Shown one piece after another: positions 36,386 to 45,036 of a DNA stretch of 64,000 nt. The position numbers were made by a program, and so were the translations under genes. Origin of the DNA: Planctomycetaceae bacterium (lineage in GTDB: Bacteria; Planctomycetota; Planctomycetia; Pirellulales; Thermoguttaceae); contig SUVI01000002.1 of assembly GCA_015062085.1 (NCBI GenBank), positions 8,965 through 72,964 on the forward strand. Direction: 5' to 3'. The notes under the pieces are model-generated. The model did not search any database. It was not told the DNA's origin and saw nothing but the letters and a program-made list of their open reading frames with translations. Numbering within the stretch: the first letter of the stretch is position 1; the number at the start of each line of letters is the position of its first letter.

Positions 36386-38008
36386 TTAGAGCCACGCCGG
36401 AAGTTCATTCACTGCCGGAAGCGTTGCGCACATGACCTTCGAAATACCGGTGACTTTCTGGAGTTCGCTCAGTGCAGCGACCGGCGGAACGGCATCCAGG
36501 CCCAGAACGCCGAGAGCTTTGCAGTCGCATTTGTCGCACGCACGGCTGACAGACAGCTGCTCGATGTTCACGTTATTGCGGCCAAACACGTTGCCCACTG
36601 CGCCGATGACGCCCGGAACATTGTCGTGCAGGAAGAGGCAGAGATTGCCGTCAAGATACGCTTCGAGACGGAAATCGTTGACCTGGACCAGACGCGGCAT
36701 ACTGTTGCCGAACAGCGTGCCGGAGAGCGTCGTGGTGCCCGTTTCGCTCGTGACTTCCACCGTGATCAGCGAGCTGAACGTGTTCGATTCGCTCGTTTTG
36801 TTCTCGACCACTTCGATGCCGCGTTCTTTCAGAAGCATCTTCGCGTTGATGATGTTCGATTCGCCGCCCGTCGCGTTGGAGAGGAGACCTGCCGCGAATG
36901 CGCCGGAGACCAGCGAGGTGATTTTCGTCGCCACGTCGCCGCGGTAGGAGATCGCGCACTTCGAAATACGCCCTTTTTCGACCTGGGAGGCCATCAGACC
37001 AAGACGCCACGCCAATGCCAGATACCCGCGCATCTCGCCGAGGGTCTTGCCGTCCAGAGGAGCCATGTTCACCGCAGACTTGATCGTGCCGGTCGTGAAG
37101 TAATCGATCAGAAGTTCCACCGCTTCCAGAGCCACATTCGTCTGAGCTTCTGCGGTGCTCGCGCCAAGGTGCGGGGTACAGAGGACGTTCTTACGGCCGA
37201 AGAGCGGGTTTTCCGTGCACGGTTCCGTCGGGAAAACGTCGAGAGCCACGCCGGCCAGGTGACCGCTGTCAAGACCTTCGATCAGTGCCGCTTCGTCGTA
37301 AATGCCGCCGCGGGCGCAGTTGATCAGACGAGCGCCTTTCGGGAGCATCTTGATCTCGTCGAAGGAGATCATGCCGCGCGTTTCGTCCGTCAGAGGCGTG
37401 TGGACCGTCAGGTAATCGCAGTACGGAAGCATGTCGCGGTAAGACGCAAACATTTTAATGCCGAGTTCCTCTGCCATCGCATCCGAAAGGAAGGGGTCGT
37501 AACCGACGAGCTTCATTTCCATCGCACGAGCGCGGATCGCGATCGTACGGCCAATACGGCCAAGACCGATGATGCCGAGGGTCTTGCCGGCAAGCTGGGA
37601 ACCCGTGAAGAGTTTCTTGTCCCAACGGCCTTCCGCAAGCGCCTGGTTCGCCGGAGCAACGAAACGGGTCAGTCCGTACATGAGGGCCAGCGCGTGTTCC
37701 GCCGTGGAAAGCGTGTTGCCGCTCGGAGTGTTCATGACGATCATTCCCTGACGGGTCGCCATGTTCTTGTCGATATTGTCCGTACCAACACCAGCGCGGG
37801 CGATCGCCTTCAGCCGCGTGTTGCCCTCGAGGATCTCGGCGGTCAGTTTCACGCCGCTGCGGCAGATCGCGCCGTCGAATTCCATCAGGGTGTTGCGAAG
37901 TTCTTCGCCTTTCAGTCCGGTCTTCACTTCATATTCAATGCCAGGGGCGGCTTCCAAAAGGTTCAGTCCGTCCTGCGAAATCGAATCAAGTACGACGATA
38001 CGAGCCAT
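36386..38008 (-). CDS. serA: D-3-phosphoglycerate dehydrogenase
   Basis: The product has 540 residues, the long SerA type. The NAD motif GIIGLGRIGRT is near residue 146, INCARGG and the catalytic His in CTPHLGAST follow, then an intervening domain (SYRGDVA) and a C-terminal ACT domain (LFLHDNVPGVIGAVGNVFG) that usually senses serine. It makes 3-phosphohydroxypyruvate, the first step of serine synthesis. The ACT domain carries an unusual CDKCDC cluster. AAAGGAGTT precedes the start. Confidence 0.96.
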   Translation of the reverse strand: MARIVVLDSISQDGLNLLEAAPGIEYEVKTGLKGEELRNTLMEFDGAICRSGVKLTAEILEGNTRLKAIARAGVGTDNIDKNMATRQGMIVMNTPSGNTLSTAEHALALMYGLTRFVAPANQALAEGRWDKKLFTGSQLAGKTLGIIGLGRIGRTIAIRARAMEMKLVGYDPFLSDAMAEELGIKMFASYRDMLPYCDYLTVHTPLTDETRGMISFDEIKMLPKGARLINCARGGIYDEAALIEGLDSGHLAGVALDVFPTEPCTENPLFGRKNVLCTPHLGASTAEAQTNVALEAVELLIDYFTTGTIKSAVNMAPLDGKTLGEMRGYLALAWRLGLMASQVEKGRISKCAISYRGDVATKITSLVSGAFAAGLLSNATGGESNIINAKMLLKERGIEVVENKTSESNTFSSLITVEVTSETGTTTLSGTLFGNSMPRLVQVNDFRLEAYLDGNLCLFLHDNVPGVIGAVGNVFGRNNVNIEQLSVSRACDKCDCKALGVLGLDAVPPVAALSELQKVTGISKVMCATLPAVNELPAWL

Positions 38009-38168
38009 TTCAAACTCCTTTAAATTTAAAGAACGATGGAATTAAAGTTCATTATCTGTATTTTACGCTTTTCCAAATTTTTTACAAGCCCCCCCCCAGT
38101 AATTTTGATAGAAAAATATCGATTCTGCAAAATTTTCTATGAGAATGTGAAAAAAAAACGCTCCCCTC

Positions 38169-38197
38169 TTGACAAAATTCACTTTCTTTGATATGGT
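38169..38197 (+). promoter_or_regulatory. Sigma-70-type promoter with no gene downstream
   Basis: TTGACA, 17-base spacer, TATGGT. Transcription would run rightwards into a GC-rich, structured, non-coding stretch and then antisense to the sigma factor gene. Confidence 0.6.
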
Positions 38198-38444
38198 GCG
38201 CAAAAATTTCGGCCCCAAATATTTAAAGTGTATTTACCGACAAAGATTTTCATTGTGAGGAGCCGGAACTCCCGGGCGAACGCCGTGTCTGGACCGCCAA
38301 CGGCATCGAGTATACCGGACCTTCGGCTCAACAGTGTCCTGGGTTTCTGCGTAGTTCTGACCAGTCCAGTTCCGGAGGAATAGAGCGTAGCGCCCCATAA
38401 ATATGGAGTTTCTGTTTTAGTGACCTTTGCCGCTTTCACATTCG

Positions 38445-38513
38445 GCGGCCGCGAGCCGCGGCAGGCGATGGCGCTTCCGCGCGATGGCGTAGAAACCGCG
38501 GCTCGTTGGCCGC
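38445..38513. other. Long GC-rich hairpin
   Basis: CGAGCCGCGG (38452-38461) pairs perfectly with CCGCGGCTCG (38496-38505), extended by GCGGCC with GGCCGC beyond a small bulge, around a 34-base loop. There is no T-run, so it is not a simple terminator. It may be part of a structured RNA or a palindromic repeat. Confidence 0.75.
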
Positions 38514-38705
38514 TGCGTTTTTAGAGCGAGCTTCCGCGCGTTCGCCGGGAGTTGGAGTTGGTTTCAGAGAAGGGCACCTTCAAAAAGTCCCCGCCTTCCC
38601 TCTCGGCGAATGGCCTGACGGCCAGTATCGCCGCACGCGAAAGCGGTGAATGCGCGCATGGCACGCTGTATCACCGCACTCCCAAGGGGGGCAAATTGGG
38701 CGTTT

Positions 38706-40250
38706 TTACTCTGTCGGAACGGTCTCTTTGGGTTCGACGTCCGGCATGACGGGATTCATTTGCCGTAATTTGCTGAGAGCCAGGATCTCGATTTGCCGGA
38801 TCCGCTCTTTCGTGACGCCCAGTTCTTCACCGACCTGCTTGAGCGTCATGGGCGGGTAGTTTCGATCTAGTCCGAAGCGCCGGATGATGATCTGCTGTTC
38901 GCGCGGCGTGAGGCACTTCAGGACCTCTGCGACTCTGCGCTGCTGGCGGGTCTGCGTTTTTTCAAATTCTACCGGATCGTAGACTTCTTCTTCCCGCTCG
39001 ACATTGGCTTCGTTTTCCAGTGCCGTGAATTTCCGATAGTAGCGCTGTTCATCGGAGATCGCCCGTGTGTAGTTTTTCATGATGGCCCAGCTCGCGTAGG
39101 TGCTGAATCGGTTTTTTCGCGAGTAATCGAACTTTTCGACGGCACGGATGAGCGACATATTTCCGTCACTGATCAGGTCAAACAGATTGTTCGTACTTCC
39201 GGCGTGACGTTTCGCGATGGAAACGACGAGCCGGAGATTGGCGGAAACGAGCTGATTTTTGACGTCATTGGAATCGGCAAAATCATTCTCGATCTGCTCC
39301 ATCAATTTTCCGGACGGACGGTTTGGATCCAGTGTTTTCCGCAAATCGGCCGCCCGCATTTTCAGGTAATTCATTTTTCGGAAGAGGTGCTGCTCCTGAG
39401 CGAAGGTCAAAAGCGGGACCGAATAGAGGCTTGCGAGATATGAGGGCAGGTTTCCCGGCAGTCTCGGTCTCCTCTGTACGGATCCGTTTGACGGCATTTC
39501 ATCGAGGATCATGCGTTCTTCATCGCTTCCTTTTTCTGCGGTCTCGATCTCAGGGCAGGAGACAAATTCGAGATCCATCTCCAGGATCCGTTTTGCCCGA
39601 GTTTCCGCTACGATCCGATAGATGCTCGTTTTGGTCCTCTCGTAGCGCGCGGAAAGTTCCTCCATTCGCATTCCCTGGCGAAAATCCTCGAGAAGCTGAT
39701 TCTTTTCCTGCTCGGTCAGCGATCTTTGATACTTCGGAAAAATAGCGTCCTGGGGATGATGCGCGTCGTGGTTTTTCAGTGTGTAGCGGATCGTTTCGGC
39801 ACTGCGGCCCGTACTTTTTGCCAACGTTCGGATGACTTCGGTCAATTTCTTTCCGACCGCCGCCATTCTTGCCGCGCGTTCCACGATCTCGAGCTTTTCC
39901 AACGGGGACATCTGCGAGAATTTCCGTCCCTTTTCGACCCGCTTCGGCTGTGCCTCGGCGAAAGTACGGAGCGCCTCTCGACGGATCACGACCCGGTTTC
40001 GGCTTGCGATCAGACGCTTTTCGCTTTCCAGTCCCTGTTTTCGCCACCGGGAGATCGTTTTGGTCGAGACATTTAGCTCTTTTGCCGCTTCCTCCACGGT
40101 CAGAAATTCTGCGTCCTTCGGCTCACATTGATGTTTTTCAGTGCCGAACTCCGCACCCATCCCGTTCTGCCGGCCGTGGCTGTTTTCATCATCCCGGCTT
40201 TTTTCGATCCAGTTTCTTTCCGAAAATAGATTCCGATCATCTTTTCTCAT
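38706..40250 (-). CDS. Sigma-70 family factor with N-terminal helix-turn-helix segments
   Basis: The product is 514 residues from ATG 40250, with a GGGGGA binding site. Residues 50-80 are an excisionase/MerR-like helix-turn-helix (FLTVEEAAKELNVSTKTISR). Two more putative helix-turn-helix segments follow (TGRSAETIRYTLKNH and FRQGMRMEELSARYERTKT). Sigma regions start near residue 290: NLRLVVSIAKRHAG, LFDLISDGNMSLIRAVEKFDY, FSTYASWAIMKN (region 2) and LTPREQQIIIRRFGL with GVTKERIRQIE (region 4). There is no region 1.1. Planctomycetes have such factors; the promoter class is unknown. Confidence 0.88.
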   Translation of the reverse strand: MRKDDRNLFSERNWIEKSRDDENSHGRQNGMGAEFGTEKHQCEPKDAEFLTVEEAAKELNVSTKTISRWRKQGLESEKRLIASRNRVVIRREALRTFAEAQPKRVEKGRKFSQMSPLEKLEIVERAARMAAVGKKLTEVIRTLAKSTGRSAETIRYTLKNHDAHHPQDAIFPKYQRSLTEQEKNQLLEDFRQGMRMEELSARYERTKTSIYRIVAETRAKRILEMDLEFVSCPEIETAEKGSDEERMILDEMPSNGSVQRRPRLPGNLPSYLASLYSVPLLTFAQEQHLFRKMNYLKMRAADLRKTLDPNRPSGKLMEQIENDFADSNDVKNQLVSANLRLVVSIAKRHAGSTNNLFDLISDGNMSLIRAVEKFDYSRKNRFSTYASWAIMKNYTRAISDEQRYYRKFTALENEANVEREEEVYDPVEFEKTQTRQQRRVAEVLKCLTPREQQIIIRRFGLDRNYPPMTLKQVGEELGVTKERIRQIEILALSKLRQMNPVMPDVEPKETVPTE

Positions 40251-40612
40251 CGTGTCCCCCGACCTGATTTTTAATTTCAACATTTCCGTCAATATTTTCG
40301 AACAGGCAAAATACGCACGCCTCACTTTCTATTATGGAGGATATTTTGGCGTTAGGCTAAGTAATTTTGGTAAAATGAGCAAGATGTTCGCAGTGTACAC
40401 GCCCTTGTATTCGCAAAAATTCTCGTGACCCGAAAATTCTTTAGACGAAACGTTTACGCCATTTTTTTCTATCATTTTCAGGATCCAGCGCGGTAGATTT
40501 GGGTACTTTCGGCATCCAGGCGTTTCGGCGTCTTCACGCAGAGGGACATTTGAGCGATTTTGGCAAAATTTCTGAAAATTTTTTGAAAAAGTCAGTGCGG
40601 CGGAATTTTCCC
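40251..40612. other. Intergenic region between divergent genes, no gene seen
   Basis: AT-rich spacer holding the start region of the sigma factor gene on one side. I see no RNA gene or coding frame. A plus-strand promoter follows at 40613. Confidence 0.5.
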
Positions 40613-40641
40613 TTGACATGATCTCGATTTTCAGTTATCCT
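40613..40641 (+). promoter_or_regulatory. Promoter of the vWA-ExbB-ExbD operon
   Basis: TTGACA, 17-base spacer, TATCCT. Transcription would begin about 90 bases before the first gene of the operon. Confidence 0.7.
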
Positions 40642-40737
40642 TCACTCCGGGAAGAATGTGCAGCGTCCTCCTGAATGTTCGCAGGAGCGTCTTCCTATTC
40701 CATTTCCATGAAGAGAAAATTCCTTTTAAGGCCCGTC

Positions 40738-41931
40738 ATGTCCCAGATCCAGAAACCGGCTCCTCCGGCAGCTCCGTCAATTCCTCAAACAGCCTCGGGC
40801 AGCTCGGCACGTCCAGCTGTCCAGCCGACGGCTAAGCAGGCACAAGAAGGAACGTTTTCACACGAAAGTTTTTCACGCGAAAAAAAGGGTCAGGATCCCT
40901 CAGGCAGTGCACCGCGCGAAACATTCTGGTCTTCCTGGGGAGTTTCTCTGTTTTTTCATGCGCTGCTTTTCCTTCTTCTGACGTTTACCATCACGCAGAC
41001 AGTTTCGGAATCGGAAAAAGGGCTCACGGAAGAGGAGACCGCGGAGGTCGGCATTGCCTTCAAAACGGTGAGTCAGGAAAAGGTCCTTTACGAATCGGCG
41101 GCGGACAGTTCGGATCACTCTGAATCGTCGTCTAATTCACCAGAATCGTCGGAGCTTCAGGAAGAAACGTCGCAGAAAACGGAGGCGGAGATCGTCGCGG
41201 AACTTTCCTCGGCACTCGAAAACACGGATTCCCCGGAGATCCCGGACGTTCCGGTCTCCGCCCCCGGCCTAGCTCCCTCGACAGGGAATGGCAGTTCCGG
41301 TCTAGACCGCGTCACGGATGGTCTTGGCGACGTGGCGGGGATCGGAATCGGCACGTTTGATGGGTTTGGAAAGGGGACCGTCTCCTGCTTTGGGACGACG
41401 GGCGAGGGAAACACATTCGTTTTTCTTTTTGACCGATCTGCAAGTATGGAGTACCGGCCGACGCAATCTTCTCCCTCCCTGATGAACGCAGCGAAAAGAG
41501 AACTTCGCCGGAGTTTGCGCATGCTTCAGTCGAATCAGCAGTTCCAGATCATTTTTTATTGCGGGCTTGAAGAAGATTTCCTCCAGTACGAAAAAGACAG
41601 GCTCCTTTTTGCGACTCGGGAAAATATTGCCAACGCGGAACGTTTTCTGAATTCCATCATGCCGTTTGGCGGAACGGATCATCGGACGGCACTGCTGCGT
41701 GCACTGAATCAGCGTCCGGACGTCATTTTTTTCCTGACGGACGCTGACGAAAATGAAACGGCACTGAATTCCGCAGATCTGGAGCGGATCCGAAAAAACG
41801 CTTCCGGAACGCAGATCAACGCCATCCAGTTTGGAAACGGAGGGCGAGCCGCCGGGTGGCTCAAAGCTCTCGCGGAGCAGAACGGCGGGCAATTCATTTA
41901 CCTGAACGTCGAGCAGCTGAACCAGAGGTAG
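40738..41931 (+). CDS. Membrane-anchored von Willebrand A domain protein
   Basis: The product is 397 residues from ATG 40738 (AAGG seven bases upstream). A Pro/Ser/Gln-rich cytoplasmic N-terminus is followed by one membrane helix (LFFHALLFLLLTFTI near residue 80), an acidic Ser-rich linker, a Gly-rich stretch and a C-terminal vWA domain with MIDAS motif FDRSASM and TDAD near the end. The N-terminal plan resembles TonB-like energy-coupled proteins. It is the first gene of the operon with ExbB and two ExbD. Confidence 0.82.
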   Translation: MSQIQKPAPPAAPSIPQTASGSSARPAVQPTAKQAQEGTFSHESFSREKKGQDPSGSAPRETFWSSWGVSLFFHALLFLLLTFTITQTVSESEKGLTEEETAEVGIAFKTVSQEKVLYESAADSSDHSESSSNSPESSELQEETSQKTEAEIVAELSSALENTDSPEIPDVPVSAPGLAPSTGNGSSGLDRVTDGLGDVAGIGIGTFDGFGKGTVSCFGTTGEGNTFVFLFDRSASMEYRPTQSSPSLMNAAKRELRRSLRMLQSNQQFQIIFYCGLEEDFLQYEKDRLLFATRENIANAERFLNSIMPFGGTDHRTALLRALNQRPDVIFFLTDADENETALNSADLERIRKNASGTQINAIQFGNGGRAAGWLKALAEQNGGQFIYLNVEQLNQR

Positions 41932-41935
41932 TTCC

Positions 41936-43000
41936 ATGAAAAGACCATCTATTTTTTTTCGGAAACGGCTCCTGAAGCCGCTCCTGATGCTTGCAGTTTT
42001 CGCACAGATGGAGCAGATGCCGGCAGTGCAAAGTCCGCTTTTTTCCCAGACTCCGCGCGTTTTGAGTTCAGGCGTTTCTTCCGGCCGTTCCGGAGAAAAC
42101 GTGCTTCCGCATGGCCGGGAAGTGGTAGAGGTCCTGGATCGAAACGACGACAGAGGCTTCGTTCGGTACACGGGGAGCGTCGAGGGGTTTGACCGTAACG
42201 GACTCGTTCTGAAAATGTCCGACGGCACCAAAACGTTCGAACCGCATCTGGTTCGCAGGATCCACTACCGAAAGTCTGGCGAGCATCAGCAGGCGGATCT
42301 GCATTTTCGTCAGAAAAATCATCGCGACGCCCTCGCGCTCTACAAACAGGCGCTCATTTCGGCTGAAAAACGCTGGATCGAGGTCGAGATCCGGGCCCAG
42401 ATCATTCGATGCGAGACGTCCCTCGGATTTCATGCCCAGGCTGTGAAGGATTTTGCCGCCCTTACGGAACTTGAACCAGAAATGCCCGACCCTGTTTTTT
42501 CGTGCATCCCAATGGCGTGGCAGACGCTTCCCGGAGACCTTCAGATCGAAAAAATGGCGAAGGAACTCATGCGCACGCATGGAAAGACTCCGTCAATGGC
42601 GGTTTTATGCGGGAGTTTTCTTCTTTTTTCTCCTGGAGGGAAAGACGCCGTTCAGAAAATGAAAGTTTTTGCCGAGCACAAAGACCCGCGGATCTCGTCT
42701 CTGGCGCAGGCGCAGTGCTGGCGTCTGGAGATGATGGAGGTCTCGCAGGAAAAAGCGGCACTTTGGCAGGAACAGCTCGAAACCTTTCCTTTGGAACTAC
42801 GCGCCGGTCCTTCCTTCCTGCTTGGTCAGGCCTTCCTTCGGCTCAAAAATTACGATTCCGCGGCACTCGCGTTCCTCCGTACGGCTTTGGTGTACCGCGA
42901 GGATCCGACACTCAGCCGCGAAGCCCTTCGTCAGGCACAGAAAGCGCTGGAACTTGGCGGAAGGCCGGAAGAAGCGGCAAAATTGAAAACGGAGAACTGA
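41936..43000 (+). CDS. Secreted TPR-like repeat protein
   Basis: The product has 354 residues. A signal-like N-terminus (LLKPLLMLAVFAQ) is followed by a small beta segment (DDRGFVRYTGSVEGFDRNGL) with SM-fold-like spacing and then helical repeats of TPR type (YKQALISAEKRWIEVEIRAQ and LRLKNYDSAALAFLRTALVY). It starts 4 bases after the vWA stop with its own AGAGG site, so translation is coupled. No catalytic motif is seen. Confidence 0.8.
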   Translation: MKRPSIFFRKRLLKPLLMLAVFAQMEQMPAVQSPLFSQTPRVLSSGVSSGRSGENVLPHGREVVEVLDRNDDRGFVRYTGSVEGFDRNGLVLKMSDGTKTFEPHLVRRIHYRKSGEHQQADLHFRQKNHRDALALYKQALISAEKRWIEVEIRAQIIRCETSLGFHAQAVKDFAALTELEPEMPDPVFSCIPMAWQTLPGDLQIEKMAKELMRTHGKTPSMAVLCGSFLLFSPGGKDAVQKMKVFAEHKDPRISSLAQAQCWRLEMMEVSQEKAALWQEQLETFPLELRAGPSFLLGQAFLRLKNYDSAALAFLRTALVYREDPTLSREALRQAQKALELGGRPEEAAKLKTEN

Positions 43001-43138
43001 ACCCGTTCTTTTCGAGTCAGTCCTTCTCCTTCGCGTGCACTTTAAGAAACTTCCCAAACCAGATTTCCAGAACGCAGTTTTGGGAAGCTCCATTTAAAAT
43101 TCCCGTTCCCCAGACCCATTTTTTATGGAAGGAACCCC

Positions 43139-43795
43139 ATGGTCGAAATCATTTCATCCGGCGGACTTACCGGTCTCGTCATTATCCTGCTTTCTGTCAC
43201 GGCAGTTGCTTTTGCGGTCCGTTTTTTCCTGACGATCCGCAGGGAAAAGCTCATTCCGGAGAAACTGACGGAAGAGCTTCGTGAACTTCTCGCCAACGGA
43301 CAGCTCCAGGCCGCCAATGACCTCTGCAAAAAGAATCCCTGCCCGCTGGCCAGCGTCGTGAGCATGGGCCTGCTCGAAAATGACGGCGAATGGAACGACA
43401 TTGAGAAGACGCTTGAAGATGCCGTTTCCGAACAGGCGGCGCACCTCTTCCGAAAGATCGAGATCCTCTCCGTCATCGGAAATCTCGCGCCGATGCTGGG
43501 ACTTCTCGGCACAGTCCTCGGAATGATCACGGCATTCCAGCAGATCGCCGCGGCTCAAGGCTCGGCACAGGGGCCAGAACTCGCACGCGGTATTTACCAA
43601 GCGCTCGTTACTACGGTGGAAGGACTGCTCGTCGCGATCCCGAGCATTGGACTTTTCGCCTTTTTCAGAAACCGGATCGATCTCCACATGGCAGAGATGA
43701 CGACTCGGATCCAGTCCATTTTCCTTCCGCTGAAACGTTACCGCCGCCGTCTTGGAAACGCGTCACGTTCCGGAGGAAATTCCGAAAAAGGCTGA
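43139..43795 (+). CDS. exbB: MotA/TolQ/ExbB proton channel protein
   Basis: The product has 218 residues with three membrane helices: an N-terminal one (LTGLVIILLSVTAVAFAVRF) and the pair around NLAPMLGLLGTVLGMI and TTVEGLLVAIPSIGLFAF. The family motif APMLGLLGTV and the Thr in ALVTTVEGL are present. With ExbD it forms a proton-driven motor that energises outer-membrane processes. AAGGAACCCC precedes the start. Confidence 0.92.
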   Translation: MVEIISSGGLTGLVIILLSVTAVAFAVRFFLTIRREKLIPEKLTEELRELLANGQLQAANDLCKKNPCPLASVVSMGLLENDGEWNDIEKTLEDAVSEQAAHLFRKIEILSVIGNLAPMLGLLGTVLGMITAFQQIAAAQGSAQGPELARGIYQALVTTVEGLLVAIPSIGLFAFFRNRIDLHMAEMTTRIQSIFLPLKRYRRRLGNASRSGGNSEKG

Positions 43796-43916
43796 ATCTC
43801 CAACTGCCGCGAACGTGGAATACGCGGTATGTGTTCCGAAATCAGGCCTCCAAGATAGAGAAAGTATCGGGAAGGCTCCAACTCCCAAAGAAAAACAGGA
43901 AAAAGGAAACCAAACG

Positions 43917-44339
43917 ATGAAAGCTCCCCGACACACAGGCGCAGCGGTCGGCTTCAATATGACGCCCATGATCGACGTCGTGTTTTTGCTCATCATTTTT
44001 TTCCTCGTAGCCAGCCACTTCACCAATCAGGAAAATGCGGTCGAAGTGGAACTTCCCAAGGCAGAAGAAGGAAAAGAGATCCCGCAGGATGAAATTCGCC
44101 GGCTGACGCTTTCCGTTCCGCGGGCAGGGGAACTTTTCATTGGCGTGCGGCCGGTCGTTCATGAAGAACTTTCCGCGCTTCTTCTCCAAGAAAAAAAACA
44201 TCAAGATGAAACCTCCGCACCTTTCCAGCTTCGGATCCGTGCCGGACGCAGTGTTCCCTACGCGGAAGTCGAACCGCTCCTCCTTGCGGCTGCCGAGGCC
44301 GGGATCTCGGACGTTCAGTTTGCGGTCATGGAAGAATGA
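43917..44339 (+). CDS. exbD: ExbD/TolR-type protein (first)
   Basis: The product is 140 residues from ATG 43917 (AAAAGGAAACC upstream). FNMTPMIDVVFLLIIFFLV is the membrane helix with the conserved Asp that carries protons. The periplasmic part has VELPKAEEG and a C-terminal IRAGRSVPYAEVEPLLLAA segment. It lies just after exbB and should form the motor with it. Confidence 0.92.
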   Translation: MKAPRHTGAAVGFNMTPMIDVVFLLIIFFLVASHFTNQENAVEVELPKAEEGKEIPQDEIRRLTLSVPRAGELFIGVRPVVHEELSALLLQEKKHQDETSAPFQLRIRAGRSVPYAEVEPLLLAAAEAGISDVQFAVMEE

Positions 44340-44389
44340 ACTTTCGTTTTCCGGCTTTCATGAAAAGACCTCATTCCCCAAGCCGCCGC

Positions 44390-44532
44390 TAAAACCGCCG
44401 CTAAAACCGCCGCTAAAACCGCCGCCAAAACCGCCGCCAAAACCGCCGCCAACGCCAACGTCAACGCCAACGCCAACACCAAAACCAACACCAACACCAA
44501 CACCAACACCAAAACCAAAACCAAAACCAAAG
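44390..44532. repeat. Pro/Lys-coding tandem repeats between two exbD genes
   Basis: A 12-bp unit (CTAAAACCGCCG and variants) is followed by 6-bp units (ACACCA/CCAAAA). The plus-strand frame in register with the second exbD reads as PPLK and PTPK units, like the linker of TonB, but there is no start codon in that frame after the first exbD stop. Confidence 0.85.
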
Positions 44533-44562
44533 CATTTCCGCCCCGTCGGACTTGAAAAAACC

Positions 44563-45027
44563 ATGAAGTACAGATCCCCTGCACAAAATGAAAATTCGCT
44601 GGAACTCCAGATGACGCCGATGATCGACGTGATCTTTCAGCTCTTGATCTTCTTCATCTGTACCTCGACGTTCCAGATGCCGGAGAAACTGCTTCCGACG
44701 CCGATCCAGGCACTTTTCGGGAATCAGCCGTCTGAGCAGATGCAGACGTTCGAGCTTCCGCCGGAGCTCCAGGATTTTGAGGAGATCGTCGTTCTGATCC
44801 ACTACGAGGAGGCTCCATGGTGGGAGATCTACGGTAATCGGATCGAGGCGTTTTCTCAGCTTGACGCCATGCTGCGTGCGCTTGCGGAAGAATGTGCCGA
44901 CGTACCTTTGATCCTCGACATCGACCCGAATGTTCCGCTGGAAAACGTCATCCAGCTCTACTCGGCAGGCAAACGGAACGGGTTTGAGAAGATCCAGTTC
45001 GCCATTGAGAAACCGGAAAAAGTTTGA
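44563..45027 (+). CDS. exbD: ExbD/TolR-type protein (second)
   Basis: The product is 154 residues from ATG 44563. ELQMTPMIDVIFQLLIFFIC contains the membrane helix and the conserved Asp. The periplasmic part differs strongly from the first ExbD (FELPPELQDFEEIVVLIHYE, LILDIDPNVPLENVIQLY). Two unlike ExbD proteins after one ExbB suggest a mixed stator. The binding site before ATG 44563 is weak, so expression may depend on coupling. Confidence 0.88.
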   Translation: MKYRSPAQNENSLELQMTPMIDVIFQLLIFFICTSTFQMPEKLLPTPIQALFGNQPSEQMQTFELPPELQDFEEIVVLIHYEEAPWWEIYGNRIEAFSQLDAMLRALAEECADVPLILDIDPNVPLENVIQLYSAGKRNGFEKIQFAIEKPEKV

Positions 45028-45036
45028 GGTTGACGC

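Larger units (their letters stand above)
38009..38705. other. 697-bp region without a convincing gene; GC-rich second half
   Basis: The first 150 bases are AT-rich and hold the presumed serA promoter and a run of nine C. From about 38250 the GC content rises to over 60 percent by eye, unlike other spacers here. Frames of 65-86 residues exist on both strands but have no ribosome binding site, no start context and no recognisable family. See the promoter at 38169 and hairpin at 38445. Confidence 0.6.

Noticed and set aside
38330..38400. Signal recognition particle RNA
   Set aside because: GTCCAGTTCCGGAGGAAT looked similar to the conserved SRP apical loop, but the GGAA tetraloop and the asymmetric internal loop are not there.
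38179..38439. 86-residue minus-strand frame in the GC-rich region
   Set aside because: No ribosome binding site, no family resemblance, and it begins inside an AT-rich promoter-like stretch.
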